This document shows, one piece after another, positions 1 to 7,420 of a stretch of DNA of 37,106 nucleotides. Made by a program: the position numbers and the translations under genes. The stretch is from positions 1 through 37,106 of the forward strand of contig OMOD01000194.1 of assembly GCA_900290255.1 (NCBI GenBank), given 5' to 3'. Below the pieces are notes generated by a model, which was not told the DNA's origin, made no database searches, and saw only the letters and a program-made list of their open reading frames with translations. The stretch is from Candidatus Sulfotelmatobacter kueseliae. Its GTDB lineage: Bacteria > Acidobacteriota > Terriglobia > Terriglobales > Acidobacteriaceae. Every line of letters begins with the position of its first letter. Within the stretch, counting starts at the first letter, position 1.

Positions 1-291
1 CCGACGTCAGCTTTTCAGCGCGACGAATTCGGGGGGCGGTCGTCAGGGGCTTTCGCGAGCAGGGACTTTGCGCACTCCGCCGGGAAACCACCGCACTCGG
101 GTGGCTTTCATCTGTTTGGCGGCGGACACGCGCCCAAGAACGTTAGCCGCCGGGGCTCAGGCGGCTTCCACATGGGCGGCGGCGGGCATGCGCCGAAGAG
201 CTTCCACGGCGGCGGGAAGAATTTCGGCGGGGGGCACTCGCACGGCGGCGGAGGTCACTCCGGCGGTCACGGCGGCAAGCATCACCGCTGA
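1..291 (+). CDS. C-terminal end of a Gly/His-rich protein (partial)
   Basis: Frame 1 is open from the window edge to TGA at 289-291 and gives about 96 residues that are almost all Gly, His, Ser, Lys and Phe. A short unit, GGFH-x2-GGGHAPK, occurs twice (about residues 35-47 and 55-67), followed by a GGGHSHGGGGHSGGHGGKHHR-like tail. Such tails end several acidobacterial secreted or envelope proteins, including DUF3300-type proteins; that link is from memory and the diagnostic N-terminal domain lies outside the window. The His-rich tail could bind metal. No start codon is visible because the gene begins before position 1. An in-frame hydrophilic low-complexity tail ending at a clean stop supports real coding; the competing ORF in another frame (68-334) has no such regularity. 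Confidence 0.6.
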   Translation, partial: PTSAFQRDEFGGRSSGAFASRDFAHSAGKPPHSGGFHLFGGGHAPKNVSRRGSGGFHMGGGGHAPKSFHGGGKNFGGGHSHGGGGHSGGHGGKHHR

Positions 292-815
292 GGCGTCAGG
301 GCCGCGACTGCCCGTCATGACGAAGCACGGTTGAAATCCAGACACGCTCCAAGGTTGGCTGGCCAACCCCCGGCATGTGGGGATCTGGTGGGCAAGACCG
401 ATAAATGGTACCCCTAGAAAAAGGGGGTCAGTACTTATCGACGGGGGCACGGGCCGGGAGGCTCCCAGGGGCATCCACGACAAACGGATTCGGCCAGGCC
501 ACGGGCAGACAGTGGTACAAAGTACACGACTGAGAGGTACTACTACTAAATCACCGATGCCGTCTTGTTACTTTGTAAACGGAGCCGGCGCGTCATGGGC
601 CAGTCGGCCGTGACAGCGGACAGTTCACGACGACTGCTTATCCCTCTCCTTCTCACACCCACATCATATAGATAGTGTCACTGTCACTCCTGGCGCCGGG
701 AGGGAACGCGCGCATCGGACTAGTCCAAGAAAGGGATCTTGACGCCTGCGACAGGCTGGCGACGGAACGCGCTTGGGGTAGTCGCTGGATTCTCCGCTGT
801 GTCACAATTTCACTT
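292..815. other. Intergenic stretch without a recognisable gene
   Basis: No ORF here has convincing composition, ribosome-binding site or family resemblance. A small hairpin can form at 411-426 (CCCCT / AGGGG around an A-rich loop) but lacks a following T tract on the plus strand. The region may hold the promoter of the gene starting at 816; no clear -35/-10 pair was seen. Confidence 0.4.
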
Positions 816-1385
816 ATGAACTGGGACCAGATGAAGAAGAACGTGCATGCGCGCGTGCAACTTAAGCCGGCACCTCATCGTCTCGACGATTACGGACGTA
901 AGCTGCCTCCTCTCGCTGACGACTGGATTGTCGAGGAGGTCTCAGCTGACGGAGTGCGCATCAAAAACCTGCGAACAGACCGAACGACGACATTGGGCAA
1001 AGACCACATCTACGACTACGTCTCGAACCCTGATCAGTCGCATAGAGGAGTCAAACACGGCTTTCTAACTCTAAAGGTGCAGATTTTCCTCAAGCCAAAG
1101 GGACTCTCGATAATCCCGACCGCGCGTCCTGGAGAGCCGGTCGAGCCGCCAGCTGTTGAGATCCGTGAGCAATGGGTGAGTGAGGACTATCCCTCACGCA
1201 GCGGCCTGAAGGCGCGTTTGGAGGCTGCTGGGTACAGCGTGACCTGGGCCTGGGATACAAAACTCGGCGACTTGGCTCTAAAAGGTTGGGAGATCGTGAT
1301 CGAACCGGACGCACAAGGCGTGCTCACGAAGTTCCGGTTCGATGAAGTTGGACCTCACCAGACGCTCGTCAAGAGGAAGGGTTGA
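816..1385 (+). CDS. Conserved-looking hypothetical protein, 189 aa
   Basis: The frame is open from 675, but the first 47 codons have poor composition, so the start is placed at ATG 816 (MNWDQMKKNV...). No Shine-Dalgarno is obvious before either start. The first 110 residues are a compact hydrophilic domain with patterns LKPAPHRLDDYG, LPPLADDWIVE, NLRTDRTTTLG and GFLTLKVQIFL, ending in a PTARPGEPV segment. The last 60 residues form a second small alpha/beta region (DYPSRSGLKARLEAAGYSV). There is no signal peptide or membrane segment, so a cytosolic protein is expected. I do not recognise a functional family; proteins with this N-terminal pattern occur as hypotheticals in several soil bacteria (recollection). 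It converges on the small-gene operon at 1427. Confidence 0.6.
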   Translation: MNWDQMKKNVHARVQLKPAPHRLDDYGRKLPPLADDWIVEEVSADGVRIKNLRTDRTTTLGKDHIYDYVSNPDQSHRGVKHGFLTLKVQIFLKPKGLSIIPTARPGEPVEPPAVEIREQWVSEDYPSRSGLKARLEAAGYSVTWAWDTKLGDLALKGWEIVIEPDAQGVLTKFRFDEVGPHQTLVKRKG

Positions 1386-1426
1386 GGATCCGGACCAGGA
1401 GCCTTCGCGACGCCGTTTGTACCGAC

Positions 1427-1897
1427 TCATTCGTCCCCATTGGCCTCTCTCCGGTCTTCGAGGGCAAACATCCGTTCTAGTTCATGAATGTCTTTGACCT
1501 CGGGATGCTCCCTGTAATGCCCGTCTAACGCCCGATGGAGCGCTCCTCGCCACGCGTAATCGCGATAGGCGAAGGGGTCGGGGCCGAAGATTCTCAGGCA
1601 TTCGTCATGCTCTCGGGGGTCTTCCAGAGCGTACATTCGGTTGAGTTCAATCTCGGCCTTGTCAATAACGATATAGAGCGACGTGTACTCGTTCTTCGCG
1701 TTGACAGTGCAACAGGCCTCGATGCAGTGGGCAGTGCCGGCGTCATCATCCCTCCAGACTGCGTAAAGGTGATGCTCGACCTTGCGCGCGCGGAGTTTTG
1801 GAATAGTGAGGTGCTGTTGGTCGGCGAGATATTCAATCAGGTCCGCCGACAATCGACAGCAGCTGTGGTCGTTTTCTGGTTCACATTGGATGCACAT
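1427..1897 (-). CDS. Small acidic Cys/His protein of unknown function, 156 aa
   Basis: Third gene of a compact minus-strand operon. ATG at 1897 overlaps the end of the upstream gene by 17 bp and has GAGG about 5 nt before it. The N-terminus carries CIQC and a following CC pair (residues 2-14) plus a later HCIEACC group, a layout that could bind zinc. The C-terminal half contains two similar segments, ELNRMYALEDPRE and ELERMFALEDRRE, so part of the protein may be an internal duplication. No signal peptide or transmembrane segment is present. The opposite-strand ORF at 1535-1930 is rejected as a shadow. Function is unknown. Confidence 0.6.
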   Translation of the reverse strand: MCIQCEPENDHSCCRLSADLIEYLADQQHLTIPKLRARKVEHHLYAVWRDDDAGTAHCIEACCTVNAKNEYTSLYIVIDKAEIELNRMYALEDPREHDECLRIFGPDPFAYRDYAWRGALHRALDGHYREHPEVKDIHELERMFALEDRREANGDE

Positions 1898-2165
1898 AAC
1901 GACCTCGCTTTCCGCGGATTCCTAGAATGACGGCAACGGCCTCCGCCTTCGTCGTGACAGCGAAGGTTGTCAGCCTCGCGTTGCGCAGGACGATCTTCGC
2001 CTCCGTAATAAGCGCGTCTTCGGGGACGAGTGCATAATCCGTCTCGAGCGCGCGGTGTGCCAGCGGTGAGGCAGTTGGCGGGTTTTGTGTGCCGTTGCGT
2101 CGCAATTGGCCGGCGTAGGCCCGAATGCGTGCAGCTAGTTGGGCTTTCGTCGTCGGGCGTTTCAT
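1881..2165 (-). CDS. Small basic protein of unknown function, 94 aa
   Basis: Second gene of the operon. The chosen start, ATG 2165 (MKRPTTKAQLAARIRAYAG), overlaps the stop of the preceding gene as ATGA, a classic translational-coupling arrangement; the longer frame up to 2210 would run inside that gene. The N-terminus is a basic amphipathic helix, and the C-terminal half has alternating hydrophobic residues (ITEAKIVLRNARLTTFAVTT). It overlaps the next gene by 17 bp. No known domain is recognised. Confidence 0.6.
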   Translation of the reverse strand: MKRPTTKAQLAARIRAYAGQLRRNGTQNPPTASPLAHRALETDYALVPEDALITEAKIVLRNARLTTFAVTTKAEAVAVILGIRGKRGRYVHPM

Positions 2166-2392
2166 TGCAGCACCAGCCCGTCGTCTTTCATGCCCTGGGC
2201 CAGCGCCCAAGCGAACCGGTGCTCGACCACCAACGTGGTGCCGAACCAGTGCGAGTCCGGGTGAACATTGTCTTCCATCCAGCGTTTGGCTCGTGCCGTC
2301 AGAGGGTTGAACAGGAAGACTGTTCCTTCGTTGTGAACTAGAACGTCAGGTGTGTTCTGGGATTGAAGTGCGTGAGAATTACGTCGTGGCAT
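2162..2392 (-). CDS. Small conserved hypothetical protein, 76 aa
   Basis: First gene of the three-gene operon. The start at ATG 2392 (MPRRNSHALQ...) is fixed by a good AAGGAG six bases upstream (plus-strand 2399-2404), which overrules the longer frame beginning at 2413. The central and C-terminal part, GTVFLFNPLTARAKRWMEDNV and FGTTLVVEHRFAWALAQGM, resembles a short protein seen often in phage- or island-associated regions of proteobacteria and acidobacteria, always without an assigned function (recollection). It is translationally coupled (ATGA) to the next gene. An accessory or phage-derived origin is likely given the nearby mobile-element debris. Confidence 0.7.
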   Translation of the reverse strand: MPRRNSHALQSQNTPDVLVHNEGTVFLFNPLTARAKRWMEDNVHPDSHWFGTTLVVEHRFAWALAQGMKDDGLVLQ

Positions 2393-2428
2393 GCGCGTCT
2401 CCTTGTTGAGCAAACGCGCATCAGGTCC

Positions 2429-2456
2429 GAAAAAGAAATGCCGCCCATCAGGCGGC
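2429..2456 (-). terminator. Rho-independent terminator upstream of the small-gene operon
   Basis: Read on the minus strand: a 6-bp GCCGCC / GGCGGC stem (plus 2451-2456 and 2440-2445) with a 5-nt loop, followed by ATTTCTTTTT. It would stop transcripts arriving from the IS remnant and insulate the operon beginning at 2392. Confidence 0.65.
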
Positions 2457-2593
2457 TCGTGGAGAACTTTTGCATTTCTGCCGCATCGGGCCGAGGCCCC
2501 ATACCACCGTGCTCTCCAAGTCGGTTGGTCGCGCTTTCGCGCTGTCCTGATGCTGTGGTGATTATAAACCCGCTGTCGACTTCATCAATGGCA

Positions 2594-2851
2594 CTATGGT
2601 GACCCGCAGTAACCATTTGACAGGCTGGAGAGTCGGGGGCAGGCGAAGCCGAAATCGTGCTCGCACTCGCGGCACGTGGAAGTGTTGCCCGATGCAGCGG
2701 TCACCCCCACACCCGAATACTGCCGCTTCCAGAGATAGTACGTGGCCTGGCTGATCCCCACCTTGCGGCAAATCTCTGCCACCCTCGCGCCTGCTTCCAC
2801 CTGCCGCAATACCGCCACGATTTGCTCTTCCGTGTGACCCTTTTTGGGCAT
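2594..2851 (-). pseudogene. IS3-type transposase OrfA fragment
   Basis: The first 48 codons encode a typical IS3-family OrfA helix-turn-helix: MPKKGHTEEQIVAVL, a VEAGARVAEICRKVGIS core and the ATYYLWKRQYSG motif. After about codon 50 the family similarity stops abruptly and the frame runs on through unrelated Cys-rich sequence to a stop at 2594. The rest of OrfA, including the leucine zipper, and all of OrfB with its DDE domain are absent. It is a truncated, non-functional transposase gene. Confidence 0.75.
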
Positions 2852-2929
2852 CGTCCTCGTCTCCTCTCCCGGACTTCTGCCCCAGCTTACCTCTAGTTTC
2901 CTCTGTGTCAGTCTTTGGGTTTTGGGTCA
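2600..2929 (-). mobile_element. Internally deleted IS3-family element with both ends
   Basis: The OrfA fragment sits in a segment bounded by inverted TGACCC ends: minus-strand TGACCCAAAACCCAAAG from 2929 and plus-strand TGACCCGCAGTAACC from 2600, both followed by a TGACA about 18 nt in. This suggests one IS that lost about 1 kb internally and kept both ends, a MITE-like derivative of roughly 330 bp. No target-site duplication is evident. The exact ends are an inference from imperfect repeats. Confidence 0.5.
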
Positions 2930-2969
2930 ATCACCAGCGAGGTTTCTGTCGTGGGTTGTTGGCGTAACA

Positions 2970-3240
2970 GTGCGCCGTGAAAGGCGCTGGTCAGAGGGTG
3001 CAACTCCCGCCCGGGAACTGGTTCGCTCCACCCGGAAGCAATCGAAGCGGCAGCAGAGGCAACGAAGCTGTCGGGGCTTTCGGTGGAGAGCGGTATCTCA
3101 AGGGAATGAAGCGGGACAATGGGAAGAGGTCCAACTAACAAGCCGCAGTGCACCGTTAGGCAAGTTGCAGTTTGGCAGGTAGACGTGCTAGGTGCGAGTA
3201 ACGTTCGCCATGGTGTAGGCATGATACACGAGATCAATTA
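2970..3240 (+). mobile_element. 5' fragment of a group II intron RNA
   Basis: From 2970 the sequence begins GTGCGCCGTGAAAGGCGC, which matches the conserved bacterial group II intron 5' end (GUGYG) with a short GCGCC / GGCGC hairpin. It is followed by a TCAGAGGGTGCAACTCCC-type domain I segment, an ACCCGGAAGCAATCGAAGC-type stretch and AAGGGAATGAAGCGGGAC. No intron-encoded reverse transcriptase and no domain V follow before the M61 gene, so this is a truncated copy. The right limit is approximate. Identification is by remembered consensus. Confidence 0.55.
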
Positions 3241-3316
3241 AATCGAATCCGATACGATTTGGGTTCAGATCAGATTTCAGCCTGCCATGGCAGATTCCGA
3301 GGCAACGTTGTCGTAG

Positions 3317-5311
3317 CTATCGTACGGCCGAAAGTGGGGCAAGGATGCTGCTCAACATGTCCGGTTTAGAACCATCGCGTTCCAAACGTGGATAACGTTC
3401 GCCAGCATGATACTCCACACGGACCGTCAGGAAATCGTCTTGATTTGTAATGATCAGGTCCAGATCCGCCGGTGTGTCCTTTCCACGTTTCAACGCGTCA
3501 CGAAGCACTTGCGGTGAAAAGTGGCGCCGGTTAACCGCGATCAGGCTCATGCCAGGGGCAAGCCCTGCTATGTCTGACGGAGTTCCGGGAAGTACATCCA
3601 CGATTTTTCCGCTGATGTCGAGAAGCATGCCTATCGAAAAGCGCATGTCGAGGCTATCGAGTTTTGCCTCCATCGCGTTATTCAGTTCGGAAGGGGTGTC
3701 CGTGTATGTCAGCCGCCAACCCGCGGTATAAATGCCGTCGAGAGCGGCATGGGGCGACAAAGAGGTAAGCCGCGCGTGAAACAGTCCTCGCCAATCGTAG
3801 GGCACAACGCTGTTCAAGGCTGTAACGATGTCGTCGAAGGTGTAGGGGATCATAACTGGCGGAGTGCTTTCCCCACCTTCAAATACGCGGCAAAAATCAT
3901 CAAGCGTCTTTGTGCCCTTACTCTGGGTTCGAATGATAGTATCCACTTCCAGCCACAGCAGACTTCCTTCCTCGTAAAAGTCTGCGCTTCGCCGCCAGGC
4001 CTCCCATTCCGGTGAACTTCCGTAGAGGATGGGCGCCGACACAGCCGTATCCTGCAATGGCCGCCAGGAGCGGCCGGGACGGTTATCGAGCTCAGCTGCG
4101 ATTAGAGCGAGCCTGTCACGGTAGTCATCAGGGGTCCACAGTCCACTGCGAGCCGCCAACACCTGGCCAAGATAATTGGTGAGACCCTCATAAACCCAGA
4201 GTAAATCACCCTTGATCGGTTCTTGATAATTTGGTGTAGCCAGCCCGGCAGGACGCCTGTACTTGCCATTCCAGGAATGCACCATTTCGTGGCCCAGCAG
4301 GTCCCCTTGAATGCGCCGCCACTGGGCATCAGCTAATCCCATCTCCGGGAGGCGATTGTCGCTCGACTGATGATGCTCCAGCCCATCTTGATACGTGCCA
4401 TGGAGCCACACCAGAAAGTTGTAATGTTCGTAGTGGCGGGCCTTGAAGAGCGCACCGGTTTCGGCGACCAGACGCCGATAGTGCGCAATTACGTCTTCTG
4501 GGATGTCGAGTGCAGCAGCAGATTCGGCGGCAAGATCCAACTTGTGTATCCGCGTTTCACCTGGCGGGGTGATGTCGATCTCCCGCAAACGGGCGCCGGC
4601 TAAGAGCGGAGAGTCCACAAGCATCGTCACGGAGACAGGCTTAAACGTGATTACCTGTCCTTCCTGTGAATCTACAGCCAGGGCTGTGCCAAATTTCCAT
4701 GCTGCCGGTAACGTCAGTTGCGCTTGAATGGTTTGGGCGTCCGTAGGAACACCTAACGGATAAAGTATGACCTGATCCCAGTCGAGCATCATTTGCTGCT
4801 GTGCTGAGGAGTTCCCCAGGAGGTATCCACTCTCATCGCTTGTACCGGTCAGATAAAACTCGGCTTCTACCTCGCTGGCTCCCAATGGCACCTGCAGGTG
4901 GAATGCGTACATATCGACATCGTCGCGCTGCCAAAGCACCGCGGCCCCGCCGCTGGTAAATTTGAGCCCAACAACATCGTTAATGGGACCCACCGGAGAA
5001 TGCTGACCTGGAATCCACTTGGGGTAGACCAGCGTGATGGGGCCGGGCGCAGTGGGGATGGTCATTGTTACGTGGAGAATGCGGCGTGCAACTTGCTGGG
5101 CATCGACGGAGAGTTTGAGTGGTCCACTGACTGCCCCCGTCTTAGGCACGCAAATGAAAGCAAGGAAGATTACTGCCACCTGGCGCAGAAAGTAGAAATT
5201 GAGCCTCCAAGCGATTGGAGTGGAAGCGGGTGTTCTCACCCGACCGCGGCCGAGGGGCTGAATCGACATCAATGGGTGAATTGGATTTGCTTTGGAATTT
5301 TTCTCGATCAT
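3317..5311 (-). CDS. Secreted M61-family metallopeptidase with PDZ domain, 664 aa
   Basis: M61 enzymes are zinc aminopeptidases of the glycyl-aminopeptidase group; this one is exported by its N-terminal hydrophobic segment (about residues 35-62). In order: an N-terminal beta domain (about 65-260), the catalytic domain with GHEMVHSWNGK (His341, Glu342, His345), the third zinc ligand Glu375 in LWVYEGLTNY, an alpha-helical C-terminal region, and a PDZ-like domain (about 575-640: FSIGMLLDISG, VLPGTPSDIAGLAPGM). All catalytic residues are intact and the length suits the family. ATG 5311 has only a weak AGAAGA upstream; a start at Met15 is possible. It lies 387 bp after the serine hydrolase on the same strand, so it probably has its own promoter. 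With the neighbouring receptor and hydrolase it suggests periplasmic peptide trimming. Confidence 0.9.
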   Translation of the reverse strand: MIEKNSKANPIHPLMSIQPLGRGRVRTPASTPIAWRLNFYFLRQVAVIFLAFICVPKTGAVSGPLKLSVDAQQVARRILHVTMTIPTAPGPITLVYPKWIPGQHSPVGPINDVVGLKFTSGGAAVLWQRDDVDMYAFHLQVPLGASEVEAEFYLTGTSDESGYLLGNSSAQQQMMLDWDQVILYPLGVPTDAQTIQAQLTLPAAWKFGTALAVDSQEGQVITFKPVSVTMLVDSPLLAGARLREIDITPPGETRIHKLDLAAESAAALDIPEDVIAHYRRLVAETGALFKARHYEHYNFLVWLHGTYQDGLEHHQSSDNRLPEMGLADAQWRRIQGDLLGHEMVHSWNGKYRRPAGLATPNYQEPIKGDLLWVYEGLTNYLGQVLAARSGLWTPDDYRDRLALIAAELDNRPGRSWRPLQDTAVSAPILYGSSPEWEAWRRSADFYEEGSLLWLEVDTIIRTQSKGTKTLDDFCRVFEGGESTPPVMIPYTFDDIVTALNSVVPYDWRGLFHARLTSLSPHAALDGIYTAGWRLTYTDTPSELNNAMEAKLDSLDMRFSIGMLLDISGKIVDVLPGTPSDIAGLAPGMSLIAVNRRHFSPQVLRDALKRGKDTPADLDLIITNQDDFLTVRVEYHAGERYPRLERDGSKPDMLSSILAPLSAVR

Positions 5312-5698
5312 TTTTGTCTTCTATTAGTCTTTCCAGTCTCGACGGAAACTCCTCCTGAAGTTAAATGGAAGAACGAGGACTCGCCTTAGTCGATCCTGAA
5401 GCACACACTGAGACACTGCTTCCGATCAGTTTTCAAAAGGTGATCCGCAATCCTCATTCGAAAGCACGCGGTGCACCCAAAGCGAAAGTGCCGGCGCAGG
5501 ATCTCACTAAACCACTGCCGGGCACGAAGCGACTAAACCTTGACGTTTCGCATTCGTTCTCACGCTATGTATCGACCGCCACGGAACAGACGCGAAGAAA
5601 ACTAAATAGAATCCCTGAAGACCGACGACGCTCCGTCCCATAGCTGCCTCCACACTCAAGGTGAGTTTTTCCCTTTACCGTCCCGCGACACCGCAAAT
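5312..5698. other. Intergenic region between M61 and serine hydrolase genes
   Basis: Contains the leader of the M61 gene; an AGGAGGAG run at about 5350-5358 (minus strand) is too far from ATG 5311 to be its ribosome-binding site. The plus-strand ORF at 5365-5643 has no recognisable similarity or ribosome-binding site and was left out. No clear terminator follows the hydrolase gene. Confidence 0.4.
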
Positions 5699-7402
5699 CT
5701 ATTTCTTGGCAGCATCGTTGGCTACTTTAATGAATTTCATGGGCCGGACCATGTCAGTGGACACGTCGAAATCAGTCACATGGTTGGCGCGGTCGCGATT
5801 AAAGTGGATAAGGAATTGGCCTTCACTCAGGTCGCCAACAAAACCGTCTGTGAAGGCGGGTTCAAGTTCTTCATCTTCAGTCATCCACTGCTGCCGGCTG
5901 AGCTTGCCGTTTTGCACTACAAGTGTCCACGTGGCACGAAGCTCATCATTGGTGTACGCACCGGCGTAATCCGCAAGGCGTGACGCCTCCGGAACCGGCC
6001 CTTTCACCGCTTCGTAAATTGCGGGCGCTCCGCCCTCCCAGGCCTCCAGCTGCAGTGCACTTCCGATTCCAGCGGTGCGAAAGACATACCTATCCTTATG
6101 CTCCGAATCCGGTTCAACCGCTTCGAATTGCCCGTCTCCAACGGGGACCATATCGGAGGTAATTCCCGGCGCCTCCATGACCAATTTGCTGTCGCGCACC
6201 ATGAATGTTCGCAACGCTCCGTTTTTTTCGCTCCAATACGTGCCCGCATACTGCCTGAGGGTGGTGGCCGGCATGGCCGTTCCGCTCTGCGCAGAGCTCA
6301 TCTTTCCCGCTTTCGCAAGTTCATTCGCGAGATAGACGTCTGCGACTTGCTCAGCCATGGTCATAGGATTCATGCTGCCCACACAATTGCAAGTGATCAG
6401 GGTGGAGAAATGCTGGTCAGGAAAACGACTGAACGCCGCCCGGTATCCCACCCACTCCCCGCTGTGATGAATCCAGTTGAGCCCTCGGTAGCGGTCAATG
6501 AACAGACCCATCCCGTAAGGAATCGTCTTACCGTTATTAAGCGTTCCGGGAGTGGTGAGCAGCCGGATGGCGTCCGCGCCGCCGACCAGTAGATGGTCGA
6601 AGTTCTGATCCCACTTGTAGAGATCCTCTACCGTGGTCATCACCGAACCGTCGCCCAGTTGCTCGAAATTGCTCATGTCGATTTCGAAGCCGCCGGCACT
6701 GTGCGGCGCATATCCCGTAGCCCGGCGGGGAACGATCATGGTGTGGTCGTCGTGAAAGTGCGTGCTGGTCATTCCCAGAGGACCGAAGATGCGTTCCTGC
6801 GAGAACTGCCGCAGCGTCTGTCCCGCGATACGTTTCACGATCTGCGACATCAGAAAAAAGTTCGTATCGCTGTAGAGAAATTCTTCGCCCGGCTTGAAGT
6901 TCACCCCTTTTTGATGAACGATCAACTCCATGGCATCACGATCAGTAGTGAGATCCGCTTCTGGTATTCCCTCAAGATCAAACAGATCGTCGTAGTTACG
7001 GAGCCCGCTGGTGTGGTGAAGCAGGTGGCGAATCGTAATTGCGGAACCATAGTCGGGCATTTCCGGCAGATATTTCCGGATGTCGTCGTCGAGAGAGAGT
7101 TTCCCATCCTGCGCAAGCAGAATGATCGCCATCGCGGTGACCTGTTTCGACACCGATCCGATGTCGAACACCGACTGCGGTGTGATTGCCACACTGAGTT
7201 CCAGGTTGGCCATGCCGTAACCGTGCTCGTACACGATTCGACCATCTTTCACCACAGCCAGGGCGCAGCCTGGAGAGCTGGTGGTGTTCCATTCCGCAAA
7301 GATCCGGTCGACCTTGTCGGTGAGCGCGTCCGTCCCCGCTGACGATCTACCTGCAGACAGCGAGAAAAGGACCAGTAATGCGAGTGCGAGTGAACGTTTC
7401 AT
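5699..7402 (-). CDS. Secreted serine hydrolase, class C beta-lactamase / S12 fold, 567 aa
   Basis: A penicillin-binding-protein-like serine hydrolase of the family that includes DD-peptidases, D-aminopeptidases, esterases and AmpC enzymes. An N-terminal signal peptide (MKRSLALALLVLFSLSAG) exports it. The three active-site motifs are present: SVSK (Ser83, Lys86), YSD in place of YxN (Tyr177), and HSG (His313-Gly315). After the catalytic domain (about 30-380) come two similar small beta domains starting LRQYAGTYWSEKNG and LADYAGAYTNDELR, as in DUF3471-type tails. The start lies 18 bp after the TonB-receptor stop, so the two genes are probably co-transcribed. A peptidase or esterase role is more likely than beta-lactam resistance because of the YSD motif, the long C-terminus and the setting. 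Substrate is unknown. Confidence 0.88.
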   Translation of the reverse strand: MKRSLALALLVLFSLSAGRSSAGTDALTDKVDRIFAEWNTTSSPGCALAVVKDGRIVYEHGYGMANLELSVAITPQSVFDIGSVSKQVTAMAIILLAQDGKLSLDDDIRKYLPEMPDYGSAITIRHLLHHTSGLRNYDDLFDLEGIPEADLTTDRDAMELIVHQKGVNFKPGEEFLYSDTNFFLMSQIVKRIAGQTLRQFSQERIFGPLGMTSTHFHDDHTMIVPRRATGYAPHSAGGFEIDMSNFEQLGDGSVMTTVEDLYKWDQNFDHLLVGGADAIRLLTTPGTLNNGKTIPYGMGLFIDRYRGLNWIHHSGEWVGYRAAFSRFPDQHFSTLITCNCVGSMNPMTMAEQVADVYLANELAKAGKMSSAQSGTAMPATTLRQYAGTYWSEKNGALRTFMVRDSKLVMEAPGITSDMVPVGDGQFEAVEPDSEHKDRYVFRTAGIGSALQLEAWEGGAPAIYEAVKGPVPEASRLADYAGAYTNDELRATWTLVVQNGKLSRQQWMTEDEELEPAFTDGFVGDLSEGQFLIHFNRDRANHVTDFDVSTDMVRPMKFIKVANDAAKK

Positions 7403-7420
7403 GGTTTTTTTCGCATTCCA

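Noticed and set aside
1535..1930. 131-codon plus-strand ORF
   Set aside because: Competes with the minus-strand operon, whose genes have ribosome-binding sites and coupled overlaps; the plus frame has neither.
2338..2616. 92-codon minus-strand ORF upstream of the small operon
   Set aside because: Runs through the terminator at 2429-2456 and into the IS end; composition is non-coding.
6593..7342. 249-codon plus-strand ORF opposite the serine hydrolase
   Set aside because: Shadow of a gene with all three active-site motifs.
5699..7402. Beta-lactam resistance gene
   Set aside because: The fold is shared by many peptidases and esterases; the YSD motif, long double C-terminal domain and setting argue against a dedicated beta-lactamase.
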